In this document: positions 56,019 to 64,000 of the stretch, piece by piece | How positions within the stretch are numbered: the stretch's first letter is position 1 | Layout: each line of letters opens with the position of its first letter | Source of the DNA: Terribacillus halophilus | GTDB taxonomy: Bacteria; Bacillota; Bacilli; Bacillales; Amphibacillaceae | Reading direction: 5' to 3' | Length of the DNA stretch: 64,000 nucleotides | NCBI RefSeq assembly: GCF_900101385.1 | Contig: NZ_FMZB01000006.1 | Location: 124,001-188,000 of the forward strand | The notes under the pieces: generated by a model | Database searches by the model: none | Told to the model about the DNA's origin: nothing | What the model saw: the letters and a program-made list of their open reading frames with translations, nothing else | Made by a program: the position numbers and the translations under genes

Positions 56019-56495
56019 TTATTTGAGCTGTTTTTCAATTGCCGGCTTCATGTCCAATGGGCTAGTTTTGGGAGCAAAGCGCTCGACAACATTGCCCTTG
56101 GCATCGACGAGGAACTTGGTGAAATTCCATTTGATGCTTTTGGTGAATAGTCCGCTGGCTTGACTGGTTAGATGTTTATAAAGCGGGTGGGCGTCAGGTC
56201 CATTTACTTTCACTTTCTCGAACATCGGGAAGCTGACACCGTAATTGCGCTGACAAACAGCTGCTATTTCTTTACTGCTGCCTGGTTCCTGATTCATGAA
56301 TTGATTGCTCGGAAAACCAAGGATGACCAGGCCTTTCTCTTGGTATTCCTTATATAATTCCTGAAGCTGTTCCAATTGTGGAGCAAAACCACATTTACTG
56401 GCTGTATTCACAATGACGAGCACTTTGCCTGCGTAATCCTTGAGACTGACTTCTTTACCCTCTAAAGTAACGGCTGAATAGTCGTATACTGTCAT
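56019..56495 (-). CDS. glutathione peroxidase-family thiol peroxidase (BsaA type)
   Basis: A 158-residue thioredoxin-fold peroxidase. Peroxidatic Cys35 in TASKCGFAPQ (Cys, not selenocysteine), Gln in the FPSNQF block, and Trp-Asn in KWNFTKFL. Bacillus relatives reduce peroxides with thioredoxin. The start at 56495 follows GAGGAGG; the open frame runs 19 codons further without a site. Confidence 0.94.
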   Translation of the reverse strand: MTVYDYSAVTLEGKEVSLKDYAGKVLVIVNTASKCGFAPQLEQLQELYKEYQEKGLVILGFPSNQFMNQEPGSSKEIAAVCQRNYGVSFPMFEKVKVNGPDAHPLYKHLTSQASGLFTKSIKWNFTKFLVDAKGNVVERFAPKTSPLDMKPAIEKQLK

Positions 56496-56598
56496 ATCGT
56501 TTTCCTCCTCTGCAAATTCAATGTAGCATAAACCGTAAAGTAGCGATAACAATCCGAACTTTTAATGGTAGAATATAGAAAAAAAGGGGGGTTATCCG

Positions 56599-56967
56599 AT
56601 GGAGTTTTTCCTGAAACAGCTTGATCATGTGCAGCTTGCCTGTCCACGCGGCAGCGAAGGGCAAGCAAGGGAGTTCTTTGGGGATGTTCTTGGTTTTGAG
56701 GAGATCGAAAAACCAGCCAATTTGCGAGCAAGAGGGGGTGTGTGGTTCAGCTGCAATGCTATTACTGTGCACATGGGGGTGGAAGAACCGTTTTCCCCGG
56801 CACGAAAAGCCCATCCAGCTTTTGAGGTGGAAGGACTCGCGTCGCTTAGGCGCCATTTGGGTGAACACAATATTTCTTTCATGGATGATACAGATCTGCC
56901 TGGGGCTAACCGGATTTATGTATATGACCCTTTTGGAAACCGATTGGAATTCTTGGAATGGCAATAA
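56599..56967 (+). CDS. VOC-family (glyoxalase-like) protein
   Basis: A 122-residue vicinal oxygen chelate domain. It opens LKQLDHVQLACPRGSE, where the His is a likely metal ligand, and ends YVYDPFGNRLEFLEW with the terminal Glu ligand; a further His lies in TVHMGVEE. Substrate unknown (dioxygenase, isomerase or antibiotic-binding protein). Start behind AAAGGGGGG. Convergent with trhO over a shared terminator. Confidence 0.85.
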   Translation: MEFFLKQLDHVQLACPRGSEGQAREFFGDVLGFEEIEKPANLRARGGVWFSCNAITVHMGVEEPFSPARKAHPAFEVEGLASLRRHLGEHNISFMDDTDLPGANRIYVYDPFGNRLEFLEWQ

Positions 56968-56996
56968 AAAAAGAACCCCGCAGGGTTCTTTTTTAG
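56965..56996. terminator. bidirectional terminator between VOC gene and trhO
   Basis: AAAAAAAGAACCC / GGGTTCTTTTTT with a CGCA loop; the last trhO codons run into it. Confidence 0.92.
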
Positions 56997-57952
56997 TTTG
57001 CTACTGTTTCGTTTTCAAGTTTTGCAAGACGTTCTTCCACTTCTTCTTCAGTCAAGCCGTGTTCTGCCACGTACATGTTACGCGGGGAACGGCGGCAGCT
57101 GTCGGAGCAGCCGCGAAGATATTTGTGCTCATTCTCTTCAGAACAGATGATCTGGCGGTTGCAGGAAGGATCTGCACAATTTACATAACGTTCACAAGGC
57201 TGTCCATCGAAGTAATCTTTCGCAACGATGACATGTTCTGTTTGGTTGATCGGTACGGAAATGCGGGAATCAAAGACATACATTCTACCGTCCCAAAGTT
57301 TACCTTGTACTTCCGGATCTTTTCCGTAAGTGGCGATACCGCCATGCAATTGACCGACATCTTCAAAACCTTCGCGCACGAGCCAGCCGGAGAATTTCTC
57401 ACAGCGGATACCGCCTGTGCAGTAAGTCAATACGCGTTTGCCTTCCAAAATATCTTTGTTTTCACGGACCCAATCCGGCAGGTCACGGAATGTTTCGATA
57501 TCAGGGCGGATAGCGCCGCGGAAGTGACCAAGATCATATTCATAATCATTCCGTGCATCGAGAACAATCGTGTTCTCATCTTGCATTGCTTCATAAAATT
57601 CATGCGGAGAGAGGTAGTTTCCTGTCATCTCGCGGGGATCTATATCATCTTCAAGACGCAGCGTCACCAATTCAGGACGGTGGCGTACATGCATTTTCTT
57701 GAAAGCATGTCCATCTGCTTCGTCGATTTTGAAGACCATGTCCTCAAATCCTGGTTTTGCATGCATCATATCCATATAAGCTTGTGTCTGTTCCACTGTT
57801 CCGGAGCAAGTACCGTTGATGCCTTCCTTCGCAACGAGGATACGGCCCTTAAGTCCAAGTTCCTTACATTGCTTCAGATGTTCTTTGGCAAAAGCTTCCG
57901 GATCTTCAATATCTACATAGTTGTAATACAACAATACTCGATAATCACTCAT
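56993..57952 (-). CDS. trhO: tRNA uridine-34 hydroxylase TrhO (rhodanese-like)
   Basis: A 319-residue protein. N-terminal ferredoxin-like domain ([19 protein letters not shown]...VAKEGINGT), a central rhodanese domain with active Cys178 in [11 protein letters not shown], and a C-terminal Cys-rich region ([23 protein letters not shown]). TrhO makes 5-hydroxyuridine at the wobble position of tRNA, feeding methoxyuridine synthesis in Bacilli. ATG 57952 follows AGGTGG. Isolated gene. Confidence 0.94.
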   Translation of the reverse strand: MSDYRVLLYYNYVDIEDPEAFAKEHLKQCKELGLKGRILVAKEGINGTCSGTVEQTQAYMDMMHAKPGFEDMVFKIDEADGHAFKKMHVRHRPELVTLRLEDDIDPREMTGNYLSPHEFYEAMQDENTIVLDARNDYEYDLGHFRGAIRPDIETFRDLPDWVRENKDILEGKRVLTYCTGGIRCEKFSGWLVREGFEDVGQLHGGIATYGKDPEVQGKLWDGRMYVFDSRISVPINQTEHVIVAKDYFDGQPCERYVNCADPSCNRQIICSEENEHKYLRGCSDSCRRSPRNMYVAEHGLTEEEVEERLAKLENETVAN

Positions 57953-58068
57953 TATTTTTTTCCACCTGTCATTTATATTTGCAAGATACAAAATTAGGCG
58001 TCATGTCGTTATTCATACTCTTGCAATCAAATATTTTAACATGAATGGAAGTCCAGTACAAATGGAAT

Positions 58069-59037
58069 TTAAAACAACTTATTTTTGAAGTAATACCACA
58101 TGCCAAAAGTGACCAATACAAGAAGGACACTGATGCCTAATGTTGTCCAGGGGCTGTCTTGGAATGGTATCGGCAGGTTCATCCCGAAAAATCCGGTCAC
58201 GAATGTGAGCGGGAGCATGATTGTGGAAATAATCGTCAGGACGTTCAGTTTTTCCGCAGACTTGGCACTGATGATGGAATAATACGTATCCAATGCACTA
58301 TTCACCAAGTCACGGAATGTTTCGGTAGAGTCGACGATACGTTCCAAGTGATCGATCAAGTCGGTGTAAAAAGGTACGTTTTCTTCCTGGATATCGAATT
58401 TCCATTTGCCGTTCACATTCAGGAAGATGCGCCGCTGAGGCAGGATCACTCGCCTGATCAGTATGATCGTCCGTTTCAAGGCGAGGAATTCCTCGGTTAC
58501 CTCTTTGACGCCTTCGCTGTACATCTCATCTTCAAGTTCCTCAATCCGGATGCCGATTCGATCCAGAACCGGGAAGTATTCATCCGTGATGCCATCTGCC
58601 AGTGCATATAGCAAAAAGTCGGCTCCTTGGCTCATGAAGCGGGAAGAACGAGAGCAAATGGCATCCATCTGGCCGAGCCAGCGAAGCTTATGCCTATGGA
58701 TGGTAACGACATAATTCGGTCCCAAAAAAACATTCAGCTCTAGTGTCGTAATTTCATTATCACTTTATTCGTTGTAACGCAGGGCGTGGAAGACGAAGAA
58801 TTTGTATGCATCATAATCATCGACCTTTGCGCGCGGGCTGTCATGCAGGCAATCCTCGATCGCAAGCGGATGGAAATCGAATATCCCAGCTAGTTCATGC
58901 AATTCATGGGATTGCACGTCATAGGCATCGATCCATAGCAGATTATCCGGATCCTCCAAATGTCGATTGCTGTCTTGCAAAGAAATATTCGTATGCATCG
59001 TGTCTGTATGATGATCATAGAGATACGTCTTAATCAT
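58069..59037 (-). pseudogene. corA: magnesium transporter CorA, interrupted by one in-frame TAA
   Basis: Translation from ATG 59037 (behind AAAGGGGTGG) gives the CorA N-terminal domain up to FFVFHALRYNE, then TAA (58767-58765). It continues in the same frame without loss as SDNEITTLELNVFLGPNYVV through the long helices to the pore motif GFFGMNL and the second membrane segment at 58069. Total with the stop replaced: 322 residues, normal for CorA. A GAA-to-TAA change is the simplest cause (family reads NEE/NEx-S-D-N-E). Two fragments of 90 and up to 231 residues would result; the larger lacks the start of the domain. Confidence 0.9.
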
Positions 59038-59242
59038 GCTGCCACCCCTTTCGTTACGCTTATTCTTTCACAAAATCTATAGTCACTATAAAAAAAGGGG
59101 GTAAGGACTGTCAACAGGAATATTTCTTCTTCAAAGCGGGTATAGAAAAGAAAACCAACGGGGAAACTGGAAGACAAATGACATGTTTGTCGGAATATTA
59201 CTTGAAATAAATGACAATAGTCACAGGTCTTATTACATCTCC

Positions 59243-59288
59243 TTGTAAGCGGATTCTGCCAATAATGTCAGTAATGTAAGCGGTTTTA
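59243..59288. promoter_or_regulatory. two cre-like sites upstream of csp and corA
   Basis: TTGTAAGCGGATTCT (59243-59257) and ATGTAAGCGGTTTTA (59274-59288) each match WTGNAANCGNWNNCA except at one position, and lie 31 bases apart in the 450-base gap between the divergent genes. The rest of the gap shows only the csp promoter and leader. Confidence 0.4.
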
Positions 59289-59340
59289 TAGGGCGTAGGT
59301 CTCATTCTTAACTTAATTTGGAGAAAAAGTTAGAATTGGC

Positions 59341-59369
59341 TTGCATTCTTATTGAAAAAAAGGTACTCT
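59341..59369 (+). promoter_or_regulatory. candidate csp promoter
   Basis: TTGCAT (59341-59346), 17-base spacer, TACTCT (59364-59369), giving a leader of about 110 bases, as usual for cold-shock genes. Confidence 0.5.
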
Positions 59370-59487
59370 TAAAGAGCAAAAGGAAACGGTTGAATAATCT
59401 TTACGATCTCTTTCACAATAAGTGGTGTAAAGGTATAACGATTCAATACCTGTACTTTTGTACTTCTATTGTAAGGAGGTCATTTAA

Positions 59488-59685
59488 ATGACTGGAAAAG
59501 TAAAATGGTTTAACGCAGACAAAGGTTTTGGTTTCATCGAAAGAGAAGACGGCGACGACGTATTCGTACACTTCTCTGCTATCCAAGCTGACGGCTTCAA
59601 AACTCTTGACGAAGGTCAAGAAGTTGAATTCGAAATCGTTGAAGGCAACCGCGGCCCACAAGCTGCTAACGTAACTCGTCTGTAA
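59488..59685 (+). CDS. cold shock protein (CspB family)
   Basis: A 65-residue single cold-shock domain. RNP1 KGFGFIER (14-21) and RNP2 VFVHF (about 26-30) are intact; it is acidic overall. Binds single-stranded RNA/DNA and acts as an RNA chaperone. Start behind AAGGAGG. Long leader upstream suggests post-transcriptional cold control. Codon use is strongly biased (GAC, AAC, TTC), as expected for a very highly expressed gene. Confidence 0.97.
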   Translation: MTGKVKWFNADKGFGFIEREDGDDVFVHFSAIQADGFKTLDEGQEVEFEIVEGNRGPQAANVTRL

Positions 59686-59703
59686 TATATCATACGACGA
59701 CAG

Positions 59704-59740
59704 AGGCGCATTCTGGATTTTCCAGGATGCGTCTTTTATC
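59704..59740 (+). terminator. terminator of csp
   Basis: CGCATTCTGGA / TCCAGGATGCG stem (one G-T pair) followed by TCTTTTATC. Confidence 0.82.
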
Positions 59741-59763
59741 GTTTTTAGGAGAGGTGAGCGCTG

Positions 59764-60069
59764 ATGAGTCAAGAAGAGCTGTCTAGAAAAATCATCGAAA
59801 AGTATCAGGAAGACGAACGGATGATGATCCGGATATTCGTCCAGTGGTGTACGAATCATGACTTGGATGCTGTTTCCTTGTACGAACAAGCCTATCCGAA
59901 CCAGGGGAAAAACGAGGCTTTGTCGGAAGCTTTGGAAGATGTCCTTCCTAAGGAAGAAGCGTCCGATATTTCGGATGAGATGGTATTGGAAGTACTGCAA
60001 TTTTTCGGCAATGATGATTTGGCTTTCGTAGTCGCTTCTGCTGCACATAAAAGGAAGGGGAGCCGATAG
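59764..60069 (+). CDS. hypothetical acidic protein upstream of xpt
   Basis: A 101-residue soluble, helical, acidic protein. Starts behind GGAGAGGTG and ends exactly at the base before the xpt ATG, so the two are surely co-translated. No motif known to me; segments such as EVLQFFGNDDLAFVVASAAHKRKG suggest a compact helical fold. The function is unknown, possibly linked to purine salvage by context. Confidence 0.7.
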   Translation: MSQEELSRKIIEKYQEDERMMIRIFVQWCTNHDLDAVSLYEQAYPNQGKNEALSEALEDVLPKEEASDISDEMVLEVLQFFGNDDLAFVVASAAHKRKGSR

Positions 60070-60645
60070 ATGGAACTGCTCGAAAAAGCAATTCAAGAAA
60101 GAGGAACCATCATTGGAGACACAATCGTTAAAGTGGATAGCTTTTTGAATCATGAGTTGGATACCTCCCTCCTTTATGAAATAGGGAAGGAATTCCAGCA
60201 GCAATTCAGGCATAAACGAGTGACGAAGATTGTAACAATCGAAGCGGGCGGTATTGCTCCTGCTCTAATGGCGGGGTTGGCTTTCAACGTTCCGGTTGTT
60301 TATGCAAAAAAGCAGAAATCGCTGACAATGAAGGGTGACGTATACTGTGAATCTGTTTATTCGTTCACCAAACAAGTCTACTCGGATGTGACGATTTCAA
60401 AAGATAGATTATCATCAGAAGATCATGTGCTGATCGTCGATGATTTCCTTGCCAATGGGGAAGCGGCAGCTGGATTGATCAGTATTTTGAAACAAGCCGG
60501 TGCTGAAGTTGCGGGTATTGGAATTGTAATTGAGAAGAGCTTCCAAAATGGACGGAAACGTCTGGAGGAATTGGGGATGGAGGTAGTGTCCCTTGCGCGG
60601 ATTGCTCGCATCGGTGAAGCACGGATAGAGTTTTTGAAATCATAA
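60070..60645 (+). CDS. xpt: xanthine phosphoribosyltransferase
   Basis: A 191-residue enzyme forming XMP from xanthine and PRPP. The PRPP motif VLIVDDFLANGEA is at about 119-131; the N-terminal hood LLEKAIQERGTIIGDTIVKVDSFLNHELD and EAGGIAPA are family signatures. In B. subtilis xpt follows a guanine riboswitch and is paired with pbuX. Here it sits behind an unknown gene, with no purine aptamer and no permease gene. Confidence 0.95.
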   Translation: MELLEKAIQERGTIIGDTIVKVDSFLNHELDTSLLYEIGKEFQQQFRHKRVTKIVTIEAGGIAPALMAGLAFNVPVVYAKKQKSLTMKGDVYCESVYSFTKQVYSDVTISKDRLSSEDHVLIVDDFLANGEAAAGLISILKQAGAEVAGIGIVIEKSFQNGRKRLEELGMEVVSLARIARIGEARIEFLKS

Positions 60646-60672
60646 AATCATAATGTGATAGGATGATAGTCT

Positions 60673-61575
60673 TTGGCTTACATATTGACATTATTGCCGA
60701 TATTCGGCATTTTTCTTCTTGGCTTCATCGGGCAGAAACTGCTGAAGTTCGACATCAGAAGCATCTCGAAGATGTCGGTTTATCTGCTGTCGCCGGTATT
60801 GGCTTTCCAAACATTCTTTGAGAATCGTCTGAGTGTGGATTATATTTATCTGGCCATTTTCGTAGTGGGGATATGTCTGGCACTCGTTTTGATTTGTTAT
60901 ATCATCAGTTTGCTGCGAGGGTATGATCGCCAGGATACATACAGTTTGATGCTTGGTGCTTCCTTCATGAACAATGGAAACTACGGAACGCCGCTCGTAT
61001 TGTTCGTTTTCGGTGCAGCGGGTTTTGATTATGCGGTCATCCTGCTTGTCTTGCAGCAGCTTGTCATGGTTACAATCGGCGTCTTCATCGCAGCTAAAGG
61101 AGGCGGTGCTGCGTTATCGGTCCGTGGTACGTTCTTGTCAGTCTTGAAGATTCCGATCATTTATGGAGCTTTGCTTGGTATCTTGTTCCAGACTTTATCC
61201 ATACCGCTTAGCGGACCGGTTACCGAAGCCGTTCATCTCGTAGCTGATGCAGCGATTCCTACCGTCATGATCGTGCTTGGTATGCAGCTGGCTAATATTT
61301 CATTGAAATCCTTTGAATACGAGCGTCTTACTTATGCGCTCGTACTGAAGCTGCTTGTTTCACCGGCAATCGCGTACCTTTTCACCTTATTCCTCCCGGT
61401 CGACGATATGGTGAAACAGATCATGATCTTGGTAGCTGCCATGCCGACGGCTGCAAACACGACGCTTTATGCACTTGAATTCGGTGCCAAACCAGCTTAT
61501 GTATCAAGTGCAACCTTGATCAGCACGCTTCTCAGTCTTATCACCTTGCCGCTCTTATTATATATACTTATATAA
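60673..61575 (+). CDS. AEC-family (auxin efflux carrier-like) transporter
   Basis: A 300-residue protein with about ten membrane segments in two inverted halves. Conserved PVLAFQTFF in the first half, FMNNGNYGTPLVLF (about 98-111) at the crossover and AAIPTVMIVLGMQLA at the second. Bacterial members export or import organic acids such as malate. TTG start with AGGATGA site. Follows xpt by 27 bases and may be in the same operon. Confidence 0.88.
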   Translation: MAYILTLLPIFGIFLLGFIGQKLLKFDIRSISKMSVYLLSPVLAFQTFFENRLSVDYIYLAIFVVGICLALVLICYIISLLRGYDRQDTYSLMLGASFMNNGNYGTPLVLFVFGAAGFDYAVILLVLQQLVMVTIGVFIAAKGGGAALSVRGTFLSVLKIPIIYGALLGILFQTLSIPLSGPVTEAVHLVADAAIPTVMIVLGMQLANISLKSFEYERLTYALVLKLLVSPAIAYLFTLFLPVDDMVKQIMILVAAMPTAANTTLYALEFGAKPAYVSSATLISTLLSLITLPLLLYILI

Positions 61576-61602
61576 AGAGGCCAGTTTCCTGGCCTCTTTG
61601 CT
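61575..61602. terminator. bidirectional terminator between AEC gene and ykwC
   Basis: AAAGAGGCCAG / CTGGCCTCTTT with a 4-base loop. Confidence 0.9.
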
Positions 61603-62480
61603 CATGCTTTTTTCGTAAATAGTTTGATCAGAGCTTGTGTGCCGAGGTCTCCGTCGCCGTTTTCGGCCAGGCGTTCATATAACGAAAGGCTTAATTCCAA
61701 TCCGGGAGTCATCAAGCCCATTTCTTTGGCGGCTTCCAGGGCAAGCAACATGTCCTTGATAAAGTGCTTTACATAAAAGCCGGGATCATAATCTCCTTTG
61801 ATCATTCGAGGGGCAAGATTGCTCAAGCTGAAACTGCCGGCAGCGCCTGTCGTAATAGACTGAAGCACCTTCGAAGGATCCATGCCGGCATATTCCGCAT
61901 AGGAAATCGCTTCACAAACCCCGACCATATTGCTTGCAATCGTCACTTGGTTGATCAGCTTCGTATGCTGTCCGAAACCGGCAGGACCTTGAAGGATGAT
62001 ATTCTCCCCCATTGCCTCGAAAATCGGCAGTACAGCTTGGAATGCCTCTTCTTCACCGCCGACCATGATGGCGAGTTTGCCGTTCTTGGCGCCGACATCT
62101 CCGCCTGAGACAGGAGCATCCAAGGCGAATATTCCCTTAGCTTTTGCAGCAGTATGAATTTCTTCTGCAAGGGCCGGTCTGGAAGTTGTCATATCGATTG
62201 CGTATGTACCGGACTTCGCGTGCTGTAGAATACCGCTTTCGCCAAAGTAAACTTCTTGCACATCACTTGGATAGCCGACCATCGTGATGACGGCATCCAC
62301 ACTGGCTGCAAGGCTTGCTGGTGTATCGTGCCAAACTGCCCCAGCATCGATCAATTCTTCCGCTTTCGCTTTCGTCCTCGTGTAGACAGCCAATTCAAAA
62401 CCAGCCTGCATCAAGTTGCGGCTCATGCTCTTGCCCATGACCCCCGTGCCGATGAAACCGACCTTTTTAATGGTTCCCAT
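61602..62480 (-). CDS. ykwC: beta-hydroxyacid dehydrogenase (YkwC-like)
   Basis: A 292-residue member of the 3-hydroxyisobutyrate dehydrogenase family. NAD(P) loop GFIGTGVMGKSMSRNL (8-23), substrate motif DAPVSGGDVGAKNG (about 121-134) and catalytic Lys in KLINQV (Lys about 170). VYTRTKAKAEEL after beta-2 suggests NADP. Close in pattern to B. subtilis YkwC. Substrate unproven (3-hydroxyacid, tartronate semialdehyde or succinic semialdehyde). Start behind AAAGGAGGG. Confidence 0.88.
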   Translation of the reverse strand: MGTIKKVGFIGTGVMGKSMSRNLMQAGFELAVYTRTKAKAEELIDAGAVWHDTPASLAASVDAVITMVGYPSDVQEVYFGESGILQHAKSGTYAIDMTTSRPALAEEIHTAAKAKGIFALDAPVSGGDVGAKNGKLAIMVGGEEEAFQAVLPIFEAMGENIILQGPAGFGQHTKLINQVTIASNMVGVCEAISYAEYAGMDPSKVLQSITTGAAGSFSLSNLAPRMIKGDYDPGFYVKHFIKDMLLALEAAKEMGLMTPGLELSLSLYERLAENGDGDLGTQALIKLFTKKA

Positions 62481-62653
62481 ATTATCCCTCCTTTGAATCT
62501 GTTTTCATCGTACCGCTAAGATGCAGGAATGTCGAGTGGGGTGATATTTTGACTCAAAATCACAAACATTTTTTCGCTAGGAAAAAACCTCGAAAGATGG
62601 CAGTTTCCGTTCTAAGATAGATTGTGAAATGAAGCTTGTGATCAAAGTAGAGA

Positions 62654-62682
62654 TTGAAAGAGCCGGGGATGTATGGTAAAGT
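62654..62682 (+). promoter_or_regulatory. promoter of the ribonucleotide reductase gene
   Basis: TTGAAA (62654-62659), 17-base spacer, TAAAGT (62677-62682). Gives a leader of about 275 bases. Confidence 0.6.
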
Positions 62683-62718
62683 TTTTATACAACATCTTGT
62701 TAGTTCAGACATGAATCA

Positions 62719-62734
62719 ATACTATATATAGTTT
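62719..62734 (+). promoter_or_regulatory. NrdR-box-like palindrome
   Basis: ATACTATATATAGTTT with a perfect core ACTATATATAGT, close to the NrdR operator pattern ACACTATATATAGTGT. It lies 37 bases after the -10. Confidence 0.5.
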
Positions 62735-62754
62735 CGAAGGCGAGCAAGCCGGGT

Positions 62755-62827
62755 ATCGACAGGTAGATGAAGAAATCGCTTTATCAGCCTGATAGACAGT
62801 GTTCTGTGACACTTTTTATTTGTCGAT
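62755..62827 (+). other. structured leader with terminator-like hairpin before the reductase gene
   Basis: ATCGAC (62755-62760) pairs with GTCGAT (62822-62827), enclosing two further stems. The last, AGTGT / ACACT (62798-62813), is followed by TTTTTATTT, which looks like an intrinsic terminator or attenuator. Confidence 0.45.
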
Positions 62828-62962
62828 TCTGATCTAAGTTACTACTGTATCTAGTAGGACGGACAGAAGAGACACCTTCCTGGTAGTTGCTCACTTTGTG
62901 CGTTTAGGGGAAAGAAAAGTACTTACAATCACACCTGTATTTTGGAGGAGGAAGTTTCAACA

Positions 62963-64000
62963 TGTTAGATACGACGCAGACAGACAATTGGAAAGAGCAT
63001 ATAGCATCCGTGCTCGAATCACCCTTTGCAGCAGCAGATGCGAAGCACTTAGTGCAATATGGCGAACGCCTGATGGAACAAAAGGCGTGGTCATCGGATA
63101 AGGAATGGCTGAACCAGCTGATTTTGGAAGGCTTGGCGCAGCTGGATGAAGAAGAGCCGCAGTGGACATATATCGCAGCCAGCTTATATCTGGAACTGCT
63201 TTATTTCCAAGCTTCACAGAACAGGGGTTATCATTTCGAGGACAAGTACGGATCCTTTTACAGCTTGATTCAGCAATTGACTGAAATCGGTATCTACAAC
63301 AAATTCCTTCTCGACACATACAGTGAAGAGGAAATCAATTATTACAACAGCTTGATTGATTATAAAAAAGATGGTTTGTTCACATATATCGGGTTGCGTA
63401 CGTTGGCGGATCGTTATTTAGCTACGGATCATAAAGGCGGTACATACGAGCTGCCGCAGGAAAGGTTCATGATCATTGCCATGACGATCATGAGCAAGGA
63501 GCCTGAAGCATCTCGTAAAGAGCTTGTTACAGAAGCTTACTGGGCATTGAGCAATCTTTACATGACAGTTGCTACACCAACATTGTCCAATTCAGGTAAG
63601 AGTTACGGTCAGCTTTCCAGCTGCTTCATCGACACAGTCGATGACAGCCTGCAAGGCATCTTCGACAGCAACACGGATATTGCCAACCTGTCCAAAAACG
63701 GCGGCGGCATCGGTGTCTATCTAGGTAAAATCCGCAGCCGAGGCAGTGCCATCAAAGGCTTTGAAGGTGCTTCTTCTGGAGTGCTTCCATGGATGAAACA
63801 GCTGAATAACACTGCGGTCAGTGTCGATCAGCTTGGACAGCGTAAAGGTGCGATTGCCACATATCTTGATATTTGGCATAAGGATATCTTCCCGTTCCTT
63901 GATGCAAAACTGAATAATGGTGACGAACGTCAGCGTACACATGATTTATTCACAGGCGTCTGCCTGCCTGATATCTTCATGGAACAAGTACAAGCACGAG
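62963..64000 (+). CDS. ribonucleoside-diphosphate reductase, large subunit (class I), N-terminal part
   Basis: The first 346 residues of an aerobic ribonucleotide reductase alpha chain; it runs off the right edge. Recognised by LFTYIGLRTLADRYL, ERFMIIAMTIMSKE, ATPTLSNSGK (substrate site), SSCFIDTVDDSLQGIF (first active-site Cys) and SKNGGGIGVYLGKIRSRGS. It has an N-terminal extension of about 100 residues before the barrel but no clear ATP-cone. ATG 62963 behind GGAGGAGG. nrdI does not precede it, unlike the usual nrdIEF order. Confidence 0.93.

Noticed and set aside
56621-57997. 458-codon plus-strand frame
   Set aside because: It is antisense to trhO, is rich in Cys, Phe and His as complementary frames are, and overlaps the VOC gene out of frame.
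59038-59242. M-box magnesium riboswitch before corA
   Set aside because: None of the M-box conserved blocks is visible on the minus strand.

Overview
The window is chromosomal DNA from an endospore-forming member of the Bacillaceae. The evidence is strong GGAGG-type ribosome binding sites, sigma-A promoters, T-rich intrinsic terminators, a spore photoproduct lyase operon (splAB), a LicT-type bgl locus with cre sites, and TPP, SAM-I, preQ1-I and FMN riboswitches. Most proteins resemble Bacillus-type families. The genus cannot be fixed from the sequence alone; a halotolerant soil genus such as Terribacillus or Virgibacillus would fit. I see no prophage, CRISPR array, rRNA or tRNA.

Layout. 1-7.7 kb: the start of a YidC insertase gene, a GNAT acetyltransferase, a sortase-anchored LPXTA surface protein, an ABC exporter followed by three tandem DUF4064 membrane proteins, a FluC fluoride-channel pair, and a flavodoxin behind a Fur box. 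7.7-12.2 kb: a beta-glucoside locus (bglH, licT, bglP), read leftward, with two RAT/terminator switches and two cre-overlapped promoters. 12.3-17.1 kb: YjbQ, an EAL phosphodiesterase, a chemoreceptor and splAB. 17.1-20.9 kb: thiamine salvage (TPP riboswitch-tenA-thiD-thiM, then thiE). 21-26.5 kb: CopC/CopD, a secreted subtilase, and an MFS exporter with its ArsR-type regulator.

26.5-36.9 kb: Nudix hydrolase, a DoxX remnant, a TPR glycosyltransferase, a SAM-riboswitch operon (hydroxycarboxylate dehydrogenase plus omega-amidase) divergent from mtnE, a rhodanese/MBL sulfur protein, a decayed DUF4385 gene, and ddl. 37-39 kb: preQ1 riboswitch and queCDE. 39-47.2 kb: a compact argGH-carAB-argF cluster with ARG-box-like sites. 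A MITE-like repeat then separates it from VanZ and a second MFS/ArsR pair. 50-53 kb: FMN riboswitch and a reduced ribE-ribB-ribH operon. 53-55 kb: a PadR module whose regulator appears to start at ATT and which has twin operators. 56-64 kb: housekeeping genes (gpx, trhO, csp, xpt, ykwC), a corA gene interrupted by one in-frame TAA, and the beginning of a ribonucleotide reductase gene with a structured leader.

Common threads are metabolite-sensing leaders in front of vitamin, methionine and queuosine genes, regulator/transporter pairs for efflux, and three clearly decayed genes (doxX-like, DUF4385, corA). The most novel-looking items are the PadR/HAAS/WWP-repeat membrane module, the SAM-controlled hydroxyacid dehydrogenase operon, and the ABC plus triple-DUF4064 operon.
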